A DNA stretch of 22,508 nucleotides from Bacilli bacterium (GTDB taxonomy: Bacteria > Bacillota_I > Bacilli_A > RFN20 > CAG-826), in NCBI GenBank assembly GCA_016302705.1, contig JAEDNC010000002.1, positions 1-22,508 of the forward strand, given 5' to 3'. The notes beneath the pieces are model-generated. The model was not told the DNA's origin. It worked only from the letters and a program-made list of their open reading frames with translations, and did not search any database. Positions within the stretch are counted from its first letter, which is position 1, and each line of letters opens with the position of its first letter. Below, in pieces: positions 1 to 5,650 of this stretch. Made by a program: the position numbers and the translations under genes.

Positions 1-1746
1 TTAGCCTCTGTTGCTATGGCTACTGGAGTCGTTAAACTCGCCCAAAATAAAACTTTAGCCCAAGACTTATATTCAGTAGAGTTACTCTCTAGAGTAGATA
101 CTTTATGTTTAGATAAAACTGGCACTTTGACTGATGGCACTATGTCAGTGGAATCATTTGAAATTATTGATGAATCAATAAAAGATGAAGACTTAGAAAA
201 ATTAATCAGTTCATATTTATTTGCCTTTAAGGCAACAAATCAAACTTCAACCGCGTTAGAAAATAGATTTGGCAAAAACAAATCATATGAAATTGAAGAC
301 ACAGTTCAATTCTCCAGCGCAAGAAAATATTCTGCAGTTAAATTTGAAGAATTAGGTTGGTATGTTTTAGGTGCTCCTGAATATATTACTGGAGACCAAA
401 CCATTCTTAATAGAGTTAACGAATACGCTAAAAATGGTTTAAGAGTTGTCTTATTAGCAAAAATAGGCGAGAACTTCACAAACGAAGATAAACTTCCAGG
501 CAAAAGAAGCAATGTTGCAATGTTTATCATTAGAGACACGATTAGACCAGAAGTTAAACCAACCATGGAATGGTTTAGAGAAAATGATGTCGATATTAAA
601 GTTATCTCTGGTGATAATATCGGCACAGTTAGTTATATTGCAAAGCAATCGGGTATCGCTAACTGGGATAAAGTTATTGATATGAGCAAGGTCACTGATA
701 AAGATGATTTAGAAGAAATTGTGATGAACAACTCTATTTTTGGTAGAGTTAACCCTGATCAAAAAGCAGACATTATTGCAGTTCTTAAAAAGAACGGAAG
801 AACTGTTGGAGTTACTGGTGATGGACTTAATGACTTGCTTGCTTTCAAACAAGCTGATTGTTCAATTGCTTTAGCTAATGGGGCGGCCGCGACTAAAAAC
901 GTCGCTAATCTAATTTTATTAGATTCCAACTTCTCAAATATGAAAGAAGCTGTCTTCCAAGGAAGACGTGTTGTTAATAATATCCAAAGATCTTCCACAT
1001 TATTCGTGATGAAAGATTTTTTGTGGCTATTTATCACATTACTCCCAATGTTCTTAGGAGTATCTCACATTATCGAACCAACAGTTATGTCTGTTGTTAA
1101 TATCTTTGTAACTGGTATTGCTTCAGTCTTCGTCGCTCTTGAACCAGATAAAACAAGAGTTAAAGGTGACTTCTATAAAAATGTTGTTAAGGCTGCCTTA
1201 ACTGCAGGCTTATATATGTTTATTCCTGTCGTTCTTATTTTCTTATATTTCTTAATTACTCAAGTCAGTAAAAGCGGTTCATATGACATATCACTTATGA
1301 ATCCTGAATTCAAAAATGGTGAAATGGTTAATTTCGGTTGGACCACAGTAATGAGCATATGTATCACTATATCAGGGTTCATAATTTTCTTCGAAAATTG
1401 TCGTCCATTCACTAAATTTAGAAAAGTGTTATTTGGGTGCACCTTAGGATTAGTAATTTTAGTCTTATGGCTTATTCCAGAATTCTTTACAGTATATGGT
1501 ACTGGAATGATTGAATATGGAGCGTCTTATTACGGTAATGCGATTACCGGTATCTTTAAATATGGAATCGCACATTTAGGACCTAACGCTCAACTTGCCT
1601 TCTATAAGAAGATTTCTTTAGAAGAAGGTTTGTTTATCTTAGGTTACGCAGTTATTTCTTATCCACTTTATGTTGCAAATAAAAAGCTTGGTGGATTATT
1701 AATCGACAAGCTCTTATTCTCTCCTCATGAATATAAAGACGAATAG
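1..1746 (+). CDS. Cation-transporting P-type ATPase (HAD-IC family), 5' truncated by the window edge
   Basis: An ATP-driven cation pump of the cytoplasmic membrane. The frame is open from base 1, so the actuator domain and first membrane helices lie outside the window; the ATG at 16 is internal. The phosphorylation motif DKTGTLTD has its Asp codon at 112-114. The HAD hinge motif TGDGLND is at 814-834. About six hydrophobic segments follow from about 1020 to 1700, as expected for the C-terminal membrane domain. The stretch before DKTGT (around VELLSRVDTLCLDKTG) resembles CtpE/YfgQ-like pumps of Firmicutes, but I see no residue that settles the ion; Ca2+ or Mg2+ are guesses. No metal-binding CPx motif is visible in the part present. 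The gene is on the lagging strand and its stop codon abuts the tadA stop codon with no terminator between. Confidence 0.9.
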   Translation, partial: LASVAMATGVVKLAQNKTLAQDLYSVELLSRVDTLCLDKTGTLTDGTMSVESFEIIDESIKDEDLEKLISSYLFAFKATNQTSTALENRFGKNKSYEIEDTVQFSSARKYSAVKFEELGWYVLGAPEYITGDQTILNRVNEYAKNGLRVVLLAKIGENFTNEDKLPGKRSNVAMFIIRDTIRPEVKPTMEWFRENDVDIKVISGDNIGTVSYIAKQSGIANWDKVIDMSKVTDKDDLEEIVMNNSIFGRVNPDQKADIIAVLKKNGRTVGVTGDGLNDLLAFKQADCSIALANGAAATKNVANLILLDSNFSNMKEAVFQGRRVVNNIQRSSTLFVMKDFLWLFITLLPMFLGVSHIIEPTVMSVVNIFVTGIASVFVALEPDKTRVKGDFYKNVVKAALTAGLYMFIPVVLIFLYFLITQVSKSGSYDISLMNPEFKNGEMVNFGWTTVMSICITISGFIIFFENCRPFTKFRKVLFGCTLGLVILVLWLIPEFFTVYGTGMIEYGASYYGNAITGIFKYGIAHLGPNAQLAFYKKISLEEGLFILGYAVISYPLYVANKKLGGLLIDKLLFSPHEYKDE

Positions 1747-2211
1747 TTATTTCTTTATTCTTTTGTTTTTAAAATAATCTTTAATAATTTTTGAACACTC
1801 ATCTTCAAGCACACCACCGGTGACTTCTGGATAATGGTTCAAATTTTTTATATCTAGGAAGTTAAGTGAAGATTCAATCGCTCCACCTTTAGGATCTTTA
1901 GAACCATAATAAATATGACGGATATGAGATTGATATATTGCGCCCATGCACATGATGCATGGCTCAATCGTGACATATAAATCACAATCGATGAGTCTCC
2001 AGTTATTCAGCTTTTTATTTGCTTTTCTAATTGCTTCCATCTCCGCATGAGAAGAAACATCTTTTTTGTTCTCGCGGTTATTATGCCCTTTAGAAATAAC
2101 TTTGTTATCTTTGACGATGACACAGCCAATAGGAACTTCATCTTTAAAAGATGCTTTTTTAGCTTCCTTAAGGGCAATAGACATAAAATGTTCGTGAATA
2201 TTTTTCTTCAT
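1747..2211 (-). CDS. tadA: tRNA-specific adenosine deaminase TadA
   Basis: Deaminates the wobble adenosine of tRNA-Arg(ACG) to inosine in the cytoplasm. With the start at 2211 the protein is 154 residues, normal for the family. Zinc and catalytic motifs are present: HAE at residues 55-57 (His ligand, Glu57 proton shuttle) and PCIMC at 84-88 (Cys85 and Cys88 ligands). The opening HEHFMSIALKEAKKA aligns with the usual TadA N terminus. An upstream in-frame ATG at 2229 would add six residues, but it falls inside the 3' strand of the SRP RNA helix, so I reject it. No Shine-Dalgarno sequence precedes the chosen ATG; the nine bases before it are the U-rich tail after the SRP RNA. Its stop codon is directly next to that of the plus-strand ATPase. 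Confidence 0.95.
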   Translation of the reverse strand: MKKNIHEHFMSIALKEAKKASFKDEVPIGCVIVKDNKVISKGHNNRENKKDVSSHAEMEAIRKANKKLNNWRLIDCDLYVTIEPCIMCMGAIYQSHIRHIYYGSKDPKGGAIESSLNFLDIKNLNHYPEVTGGVLEDECSKIIKDYFKNKRIKK

Positions 2212-2220
2212 AAAATAAAA

Positions 2221-2297
2221 CCGCCGCACATGATTAAGGTATTTAAGGCTGCTACATCCCTGTCCTGACCTGGTTCATAGTTAACCATCGCGACGGC
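2221..2297 (-). ncRNA. ffs: Signal recognition particle RNA, small bacterial type (4.5S/scRNA)
   Basis: The RNA part of SRP, which binds Ffh and directs nascent membrane proteins to FtsY and the translocon. The conserved domain IV core is present on the minus strand: CAGGUCAGG, then an ACA/UGU stem closed by a GGGA (GNRA) tetraloop, then AGCAGCC. The ends pair perfectly: CCGUCGC near the 5' end with GCGGCGG at the 3' end, and AUGGUUAA with UUAAUCAU (one G-U). The whole is one 77-nt hairpin, lacking the Alu domain of the longer Bacillus scRNA. A TATAAT -10 lies 6 nt upstream, and UUUUAUUUU follows the closing stem like a terminator. tadA starts 9 nt downstream. Confidence 0.93.
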
Positions 2298-2303
2298 AAA
2301 GTT

Positions 2304-2309
2304 ATTATA
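2304..2309 (-). promoter_or_regulatory. -10 element of the SRP RNA promoter
   Basis: TATAAT on the minus strand, ending 6 nt before the first base of the SRP RNA, which fits a start at 2297. No good -35 hexamer is visible at 16-18 nt upstream; the sequence there is AT-only. Confidence 0.6.
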
Positions 2310-2341
2310 TCATCAAGGAACTATAATTAAATAAATAATTA

Positions 2342-2370
2342 TTGTCATAAAAACGATAAATGTATATAAT
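2342..2370 (+). promoter_or_regulatory. Sigma-A promoter of the tRNA-Ala/tRNA-Met unit
   Basis: TTGTCA at 2342-2347 and a perfect TATAAT at 2365-2370, separated by 17 nt. It lies 35 nt upstream of the tRNA-Ala gene and is back to back with the SRP RNA promoter. This is the best consensus promoter in the window. Confidence 0.85.
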
Positions 2371-2405
2371 CACTATTGCTAGTTTCTCAAAAAGAAATTA
2401 GAAAT

Positions 2406-2481
2406 GGGTCTATAGCTCAGTTGGGAGAGCACCTGATTTGCATTCAGGGGGTCGAGAGTTCGAGTCTCTTTAGATCCACCA
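2406..2481 (+). tRNA. tRNA-Ala (anticodon UGC)
   Basis: A 76-nt cloverleaf with encoded CCA. The acceptor arms GGGTCTA and TAGATCC pair with one G-U. The D arm is GCTC...GAGC. The anticodon stem CCTGA/TCAGG encloses loop TTTGCAT, giving anticodon TGC. The T arm GAGAG-TTCGAGT-CTCTT also pairs. It is the first gene of a two-tRNA transcript. Confidence 0.97.
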
Positions 2482-2487
2482 TTAAAT

Positions 2488-2564
2488 GGCTGAGTAGCTC
2501 AGTTGGCTAGAGCAGAGAGTTCATACCTCTAAGGTCGGCGGTTCAAATCCGTCCTCAGCTACCA
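2488..2564 (+). tRNA. tRNA-Met, elongator type (anticodon CAU)
   Basis: A 77-nt cloverleaf with encoded CCA. Acceptor arms GGCTGAG/CTCAGCT pair with one G-U. The anticodon loop is TTCATAC, giving CAT. The anticodon stem lacks the three G-C pairs of initiator tRNA, and the first acceptor pair is G-U rather than the initiator mismatch, so it is an elongator or possibly the tRNA-Ile2 precursor that is lysidine-modified. The overall sequence resembles Firmicutes elongator Met. It lies 6 nt after tRNA-Ala. Confidence 0.93.
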
Positions 2565-2576
2565 AACGATATGAAC

Positions 2577-2607
2577 AGACTTGATACTTGTTATCAGGTC
2601 TTTTTTT
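2577..2607 (+). terminator. Intrinsic terminator of the tRNA unit
   Basis: AGACTTGATA (2577-2586) pairs with TATCAGGTCT (2592-2601), with one G-T, around a short loop. A run of T follows to 2607. Confidence 0.85.
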
Positions 2608-2931
2608 GTATTTTTACCCATTTTTAATGTTTTTCGATGGTTTTCATAGATAATAGTGGATAAGCAATAGTTGAAGAAGATGTATCAAAAACTCTCAATT
2701 GTTACACCCTTGATGCAAATTTTTAGATTGTCGACAGGACTTGAACTACCTTAGATGCACACTTATTGATACAAATATCTCAATCACGTAATAGTTAGTT
2801 TAATTGTCATTATACATAACAGTTTTATTATCGCTAAATTTCTTAGGGATGAGTTTTATAAAAGTGGATTTAATTGGTCAGTTATGATAAAATAACAGTA
2901 GAAAGATGACCAAATAAATTTTTAACTTATT
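2608..2931. other. AT-rich intergenic region at the left edge of the accessory island
   Basis: No convincing gene lies in these 324 bases. The region holds the left copy of an inverted pair (about 2668-2749) whose partner lies at 4471-4526. It also holds a possible extended -10 promoter for the gene starting at 2932 (TGATAAAAT, 2886-2893). A 7-bp inverted repeat, TTGGTCA (2874-2880) and TGACCAA (2907-2913), flanks that -10 element. Confidence 0.5.
2886..2893 (+). promoter_or_regulatory. Possible extended -10 promoter of the Schlafen/AlbA gene, flanked by TTGGTCA/TGACCAA
   Basis: TG-A-TAAAAT matches the extended -10 form; the -35 region (TGGATT about 17 nt upstream) is poor. The 7-bp inverted arms on both sides suggest an operator. 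The right arm begins a 13-base sequence that recurs inside the coding region. Confidence 0.4.
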
Positions 2932-4278
2932 ATGAAGTATTTTGAAGATAACAAGACAGAATTAAAAAGAGAATTAATTGATGATGTAAAGAAAGAGATA
3001 ATCGCTTTTCTAAACACAAAAGGCGGAATTATATATGTAGGCGTAAATGATGATGGCACATTGTATTTACCTTTTAAAAGTGAAAATAAAGATCAAGTAT
3101 CTTTAAAAATATCTTCTTGGCTTCAAGAATCCTTTTTCCCTCTCCCATCTACACTAGTTTCTTTTCGTTTTAATGAAGAAAATGTATTGGTAATTGAAGT
3201 TAAGGAAGGATTGAAGAAACCTTATTATTTACGAGAAAAGGGTCCTAAGCCTAGCGGTGTATACAAAAGAAGTGGCACATCAATACGTAAATGTAGTGAT
3301 GAAGAAATATTAAAAATGATTATGGATTCCAATCATTACGTCTATGAAATAGACATTTCAGACGAGCAAGACCTCACTTTTAAATACTTCGCTAAAGTAT
3401 GCGAAGAAAAGAATTTTGAAATTAACAACCAGTTGTTTGTTAAGTTGGGCCTTAAAAATACAAAAGAACAATTTACCAACCTCGGTTTAATGATTTCAGA
3501 CCAATCTCCTGTTGCGGTTAAAATTGCTGAATATGATGAGGCAATGAATTTTAAACTCAAAAAAACTATTGAAGGCTCTTTACTTAAAGTATTGGAAGAA
3601 ACTCAAGAACAAGCAGAAAGATTGAATGATGTTTCTGCAGTTATCGACGGCAAAACTTGGAAAAGAATTGAAACAATTTCTTATCCGGGAAAATCTTTAA
3701 GAGAAATAATACTTAATGCTTTTTGCCACACTGATTATTTCATTCGTTCAAATATAAAAATTGAATTCTTTAAAGACAAAGCAAAAATAACCAGTCCCGG
3801 AGGTCTTTATAAGACGACGTTAGAGGACATCTTAAGAGGTGTACAAACATATCGTAACGAAAGACTTGTTCATCTTCTTGATAAGCTTGGATATATAGAG
3901 AACTTCGGAACAGGCATTCCACGCACATTTGAAGCATATAAGGGAACTGGCAAAGAACCGACATTCTATGATAGTGACAATTTCTTCATTGTATATTTGC
4001 CAAATCTTAACTACCAAAAAGATGCTGACCAAATAAATGACCAAATAAATGACCAAATAAATGACCCAATAAGTGATGTGGGTTTAGAAATATTAAAAAT
4101 CATTCAAAACAATCCAGGAATTAGCGTTAATGGTGTTTTTAAGATACTTAAAGAATTAAATGGAAAAGTTACTCTAGATATTATTCGAAATTCAATTAAA
4201 CGTGAGCTTTATAACCTAATAGAACATCGTGGCTCAAAGAAGACCGGTGGTTATTACACTAAGACTAATGTAAAATGA
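2932..4278 (+). CDS. Schlafen/AlbA_2 domain ATP-binding protein, putative transcriptional regulator (COG2865 type)
   Basis: A 448-residue protein with the three-part layout of this family. Residues 1-115 form an AlbA_2/Schlafen-like nucleic-acid-binding domain (ELKREL..., then FLNTKGGIIYVGVNDDG). Residues about 245-345 form a GHKL-type ATPase domain, with REIILNAFCHTDY as the N-box, ITSPGGL, and NFGTGIPRTFEAY. The C-terminal 80 residues look like a winged helix. Before it is a DQIN-type tetrapeptide repeat encoded by 12-bp tandem repeats, a known oddity of these proteins. Members occur in mobile or accessory regions and are usually annotated as regulators or defence-associated; the exact role here is unknown. 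No Shine-Dalgarno is visible before the ATG at 2932. The stop overlaps the next start (ATGA), so the downstream membrane protein is probably translationally coupled. It lies on the lagging strand behind a tRNA pair. Confidence 0.85.
   Translation: MKYFEDNKTELKRELIDDVKKEIIAFLNTKGGIIYVGVNDDGTLYLPFKSENKDQVSLKISSWLQESFFPLPSTLVSFRFNEENVLVIEVKEGLKKPYYLREKGPKPSGVYKRSGTSIRKCSDEEILKMIMDSNHYVYEIDISDEQDLTFKYFAKVCEEKNFEINNQLFVKLGLKNTKEQFTNLGLMISDQSPVAVKIAEYDEAMNFKLKKTIEGSLLKVLEETQEQAERLNDVSAVIDGKTWKRIETISYPGKSLREIILNAFCHTDYFIRSNIKIEFFKDKAKITSPGGLYKTTLEDILRGVQTYRNERLVHLLDKLGYIENFGTGIPRTFEAYKGTGKEPTFYDSDNFFIVYLPNLNYQKDADQINDQINDQINDPISDVGLEILKIIQNNPGISVNGVFKILKELNGKVTLDIIRNSIKRELYNLIEHRGSKKTGGYYTKTNVK
4027..4074 (+). 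repeat. 12-bp tandem repeat, four units, encoding Asp-Gln-Ile-Asn repeats
   Basis: Three exact copies of GACCAAATAAAT (4027, 4039, 4051) and a fourth diverged unit (4063-4074), all in frame, inside the Schlafen/AlbA gene. They link the ATPase domain to the winged helix. Unit number could vary by slippage without breaking the frame. Confidence 0.95.
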
Positions 4279-4472
4279 AAGCCCGTAGAATCATAGGTAT
4301 AATATTCATTATTCTTTTTGTTACATTTGTCGCACTTGGAATATGGGCTTTTGCGTCCGGAATTAATTCTGGAAACATTAACTATATTGTCGGGCCTTTA
4401 TTTGGAACTGTTTCTATGCTAATCGGAATAGGATTTTTGATAGTTGGATTAATAATGGCTATTAAGAAATAG
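4275..4472 (+). CDS. Small two-helix membrane protein, unknown function
   Basis: A 65-residue protein not recognised as a named family. It has two hydrophobic segments (about residues 5-27 and 37-62), a basic N terminus (MKARR) and a basic tail (KK), suggesting a hairpin with both ends in the cytoplasm. The start overlaps the stop of the upstream regulator by four bases (ATGA), a translational-coupling arrangement that implies related roles. No independent promoter or Shine-Dalgarno is seen. Its stop lies at the edge of the tRNA-like sequence bounding the island, so it is probably the last cargo gene. Confidence 0.7.
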   Translation: MKARRIIGIIFIILFVTFVALGIWAFASGINSGNINYIVGPLFGTVSMLIGIGFLIVGLIMAIKK

Positions 4473-4526
4473 GTTCAAGTCCTGTCACCTCAGTGATTTT
4501 GTATCAAAGGACTTCTTCAACCTATC
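4469..4526 (+). repeat. tRNA T-arm-like sequence, right copy of the inverted pair
   Basis: ATAGG-TTCAAGT-CCTGT (4469-4485) folds as a five-pair T arm (one G-U) with a canonical seven-base loop. No complete cloverleaf and no CCA surround it. GTTCAAGTCCTGTC (4473-4486), TTTGTATCAA (4498-4507) and CTTCTTCAA (4512-4520) recur, inverted and in the same order with one mismatch in the middle block, at 2733-2746, 2710-2719 and 2671-2679. It may be an attachment-site scar of an integrated element; no integrase is present. Confidence 0.5.
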
Positions 4527-4684
4527 GGCAAAACATTGATTTGTATCAGCAATATTCCCCTAGCCCAACTGCTGCTAAAAAAATAAAAGATGTATTAAAG
4601 AATGCTCTTTCAGATGAAATAAATAACAGAGAACTGTTTATGAAGAGTATCGATACATCCTATTATTACGAAGAAATCGAATAA
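4493..4684 (+). pseudogene. Orphan 63-residue reading frame, probable gene remnant
   Basis: The frame opens at about 4466 and could start at a GTG at 4493, but there is no Shine-Dalgarno and the start lies in the tRNA-like repeat. The last 45 residues (after YSPSPTAAKK) look like real protein: charged, helix-forming, ending DTSYYYEEIE. I recognise no family. The simplest reading is the 3' end of a gene cut by a rearrangement at the island boundary. A small genuine gene is possible. Confidence 0.35.
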
Positions 4685-4714
4685 CAAAACATTACTGCCA
4701 GAATTAAACAAATA

Positions 4715-4750
4715 AGGGGCTGTTAAGAGTTTAATTTCTTAATAGCCCCT
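4715..4750 (-). terminator. Intrinsic terminator of the superoxide reductase gene
   Basis: AGGGGCT...AGCCCCT with inner TTAAGA/TCTTAA arms makes a strong hairpin 17 nt beyond the dfx stop codon. On the minus strand it is followed by TATTTGTTT. No T-run follows on the plus strand, so it probably serves dfx, though the stem could also slow leftover plus-strand transcription. Confidence 0.8.
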
Positions 4751-4767
4751 GATTGTCTAATAATTTA

Positions 4768-5139
4768 TTATTTGGTCGCGTATAAACCGTGTAAATTACA
4801 GTATTCCTCTACTTGGACAACTTTTTCGCCTGGTAAAAGTGCGAAATCTGCTTTTGGAGCTTGTCCTGGTTTTAAGACTTTCCTTTGGTTACCCATATTA
4901 GTCTCTAACGCAATCCATTGGATATAGTGAGCGTCCATCATTGGATGTTCAACTTCTCCAACAGTGACGTGAACAACATTACCTTCTACTTGGTAAACAG
5001 GAACATGTTTTTCATGAGCGCCATCTTGAGTATTTGGCACTAATTCTTCCATAGCTTCGCCACAACAAATTGTTGGAACGTTTCTTTCCTCGACTACTGC
5101 GATAATCTTGCCGCAGTGTTTGCATTTAAAAAACTTCAT
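4768..5139 (-). CDS. dfx: Desulfoferrodoxin / superoxide reductase (2Fe class)
   Basis: Reduces superoxide to hydrogen peroxide in the cytoplasm without releasing oxygen, using electrons usually from rubredoxin; typical of anaerobes. At 123 residues it matches the 2Fe class. The N-terminal desulforedoxin-like iron site has Cys6, Cys9, Cys25 and Cys26 (CKHC...CC). The catalytic site has His45, His65, His71, Cys114 and His117, with the conserved Glu43-Lys44 pair near the active site (EKHVPV). All ligands are present, so it should be active. The start is supported by an AGGAG Shine-Dalgarno about 10 nt upstream and a TATAAT -10 at 5161-5166. It is a single-gene unit with its own terminator. It indicates an anaerobic, oxygen-exposed lifestyle. 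Confidence 0.95.
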   Translation of the reverse strand: MKFFKCKHCGKIIAVVEERNVPTICCGEAMEELVPNTQDGAHEKHVPVYQVEGNVVHVTVGEVEHPMMDAHYIQWIALETNMGNQRKVLKPGQAPKADFALLPGEKVVQVEEYCNLHGLYATK

Positions 5140-5146
5140 TTTTTCT

Positions 5147-5166
5147 ATCTCCTTAATTTTATTATA
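5147..5166 (-). promoter_or_regulatory. -10 element and ribosome binding site of dfx
   Basis: TATAAT at 5161-5166 on the minus strand, with AGGAG at about 5149-5153 in the short leader. The -35 position (about 5184-5189, TTTAAG) is weak. Confidence 0.55.
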
Positions 5167-5215
5167 TCGGTTTTACTTTCAATCTTAAAATAGCAAAGCA
5201 TTATCCAAAGAGTTT

Positions 5216-5240
5216 ATTAGAATCGATATTCTATTCTAAT
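5216..5240. promoter_or_regulatory. Inverted repeat in the dfx divergent promoter region
   Basis: ATTAGAAT (5216-5223) and ATTCTAAT (5233-5240) are perfect 8-bp arms. A nested pair TAGAAT/ATTCTA (5218-5223, 5228-5233) overlaps them. The position between two divergent promoters suits an operator. It resembles Fur/PerR-type sites only loosely. Confidence 0.35.
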
Positions 5241-5269
5241 ATTGTGTCTTTTTTTGTTTATTTAAATAG

Positions 5270-5278
5270 TGATACAAT
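5270..5278 (+). promoter_or_regulatory. Extended -10 promoter for the gene at 5293
   Basis: TG-A-TACAAT at 5270-5278 matches the extended -10 form. No clear -35 is seen. It implies a leader of only a few bases, with an AGGA-type binding site before the ATG. Confidence 0.45.
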
Positions 5279-5292
5279 AAGCAGGAATAATT

Positions 5293-5580
5293 ATGATGAA
5301 AATTTATTTACCAGATAACTCTATTTCTGAATATTCAGAGCGTTTAAATGTTGTTACTGCCTCTACTTCTTTAGTGAAGGAACTCATTAATCGTGAAGAT
5401 TATTCAACTTTAAATATCTCTTTTGATGAAAGTGAAGAAAAGATCTCTTTAGAAAATGTTTTTATTCTCCAAGTTAATATTAAAGAATCAGCGTCTTGTT
5501 TCTTTACTTTTCCTTTAGAAAATTTCCCAAAAGATGAAGTGATTAATAAAGTCGCTGCACTTAAAAAGATTAAAGTCTAG
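5293..5580 (+). CDS. N-terminal part of a frameshifted membrane-anchored protein, unknown function
   Basis: A 95-residue frame with a proper start (AGGA binding site, extended -10 upstream). The product is soluble and acidic, rich in beta-type residues (MKIYLPDNSISEYSERLNVV), and not recognised as a family; the opening faintly recalls small ubiquitin-like/TGS-type folds. It ends at tandem TAG stops (5578-5583) just after an A-run. From 5543 the +1 frame is open and runs without a stop into the coding region ending at 6391, so I believe this is the first quarter of one gene of about 365 residues. Confidence 0.6.
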   Translation: MMKIYLPDNSISEYSERLNVVTASTSLVKELINREDYSTLNISFDESEEKISLENVFILQVNIKESASCFFTFPLENFPKDEVINKVAALKKIKV

Positions 5581-5650
5581 TAGCAAAAGTAAAACAAGTG
5601 AGCTATTTAATGTTGTTAAAGAATTCAAACCATATTTCATTATTTACCAA

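Noticed and set aside
306..1442. Several minus-strand reading frames of 60-106 codons across the P-type ATPase gene
   Set aside because: They are antisense to a gene with clear catalytic motifs and have no binding sites or recognisable products.
2047..2268. A plus-strand frame of 73 codons across tadA and the SRP RNA
   Set aside because: Antisense to tadA and to a structured RNA; a shadow of their composition.
2488..2564. Initiator tRNA-Met
   Set aside because: The anticodon stem lacks the three consecutive G-C pairs and the acceptor end is paired.
4027..4074. A CRISPR array
   Set aside because: The units are 12 bp, directly adjacent without spacers, and in frame inside a coding sequence.
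4469..4495. A complete tRNA gene ending near 4492
   Set aside because: Only the T arm folds; there is no matching acceptor 5' strand, D arm or anticodon arm, since the upstream bases code for the membrane protein, and no CCA.
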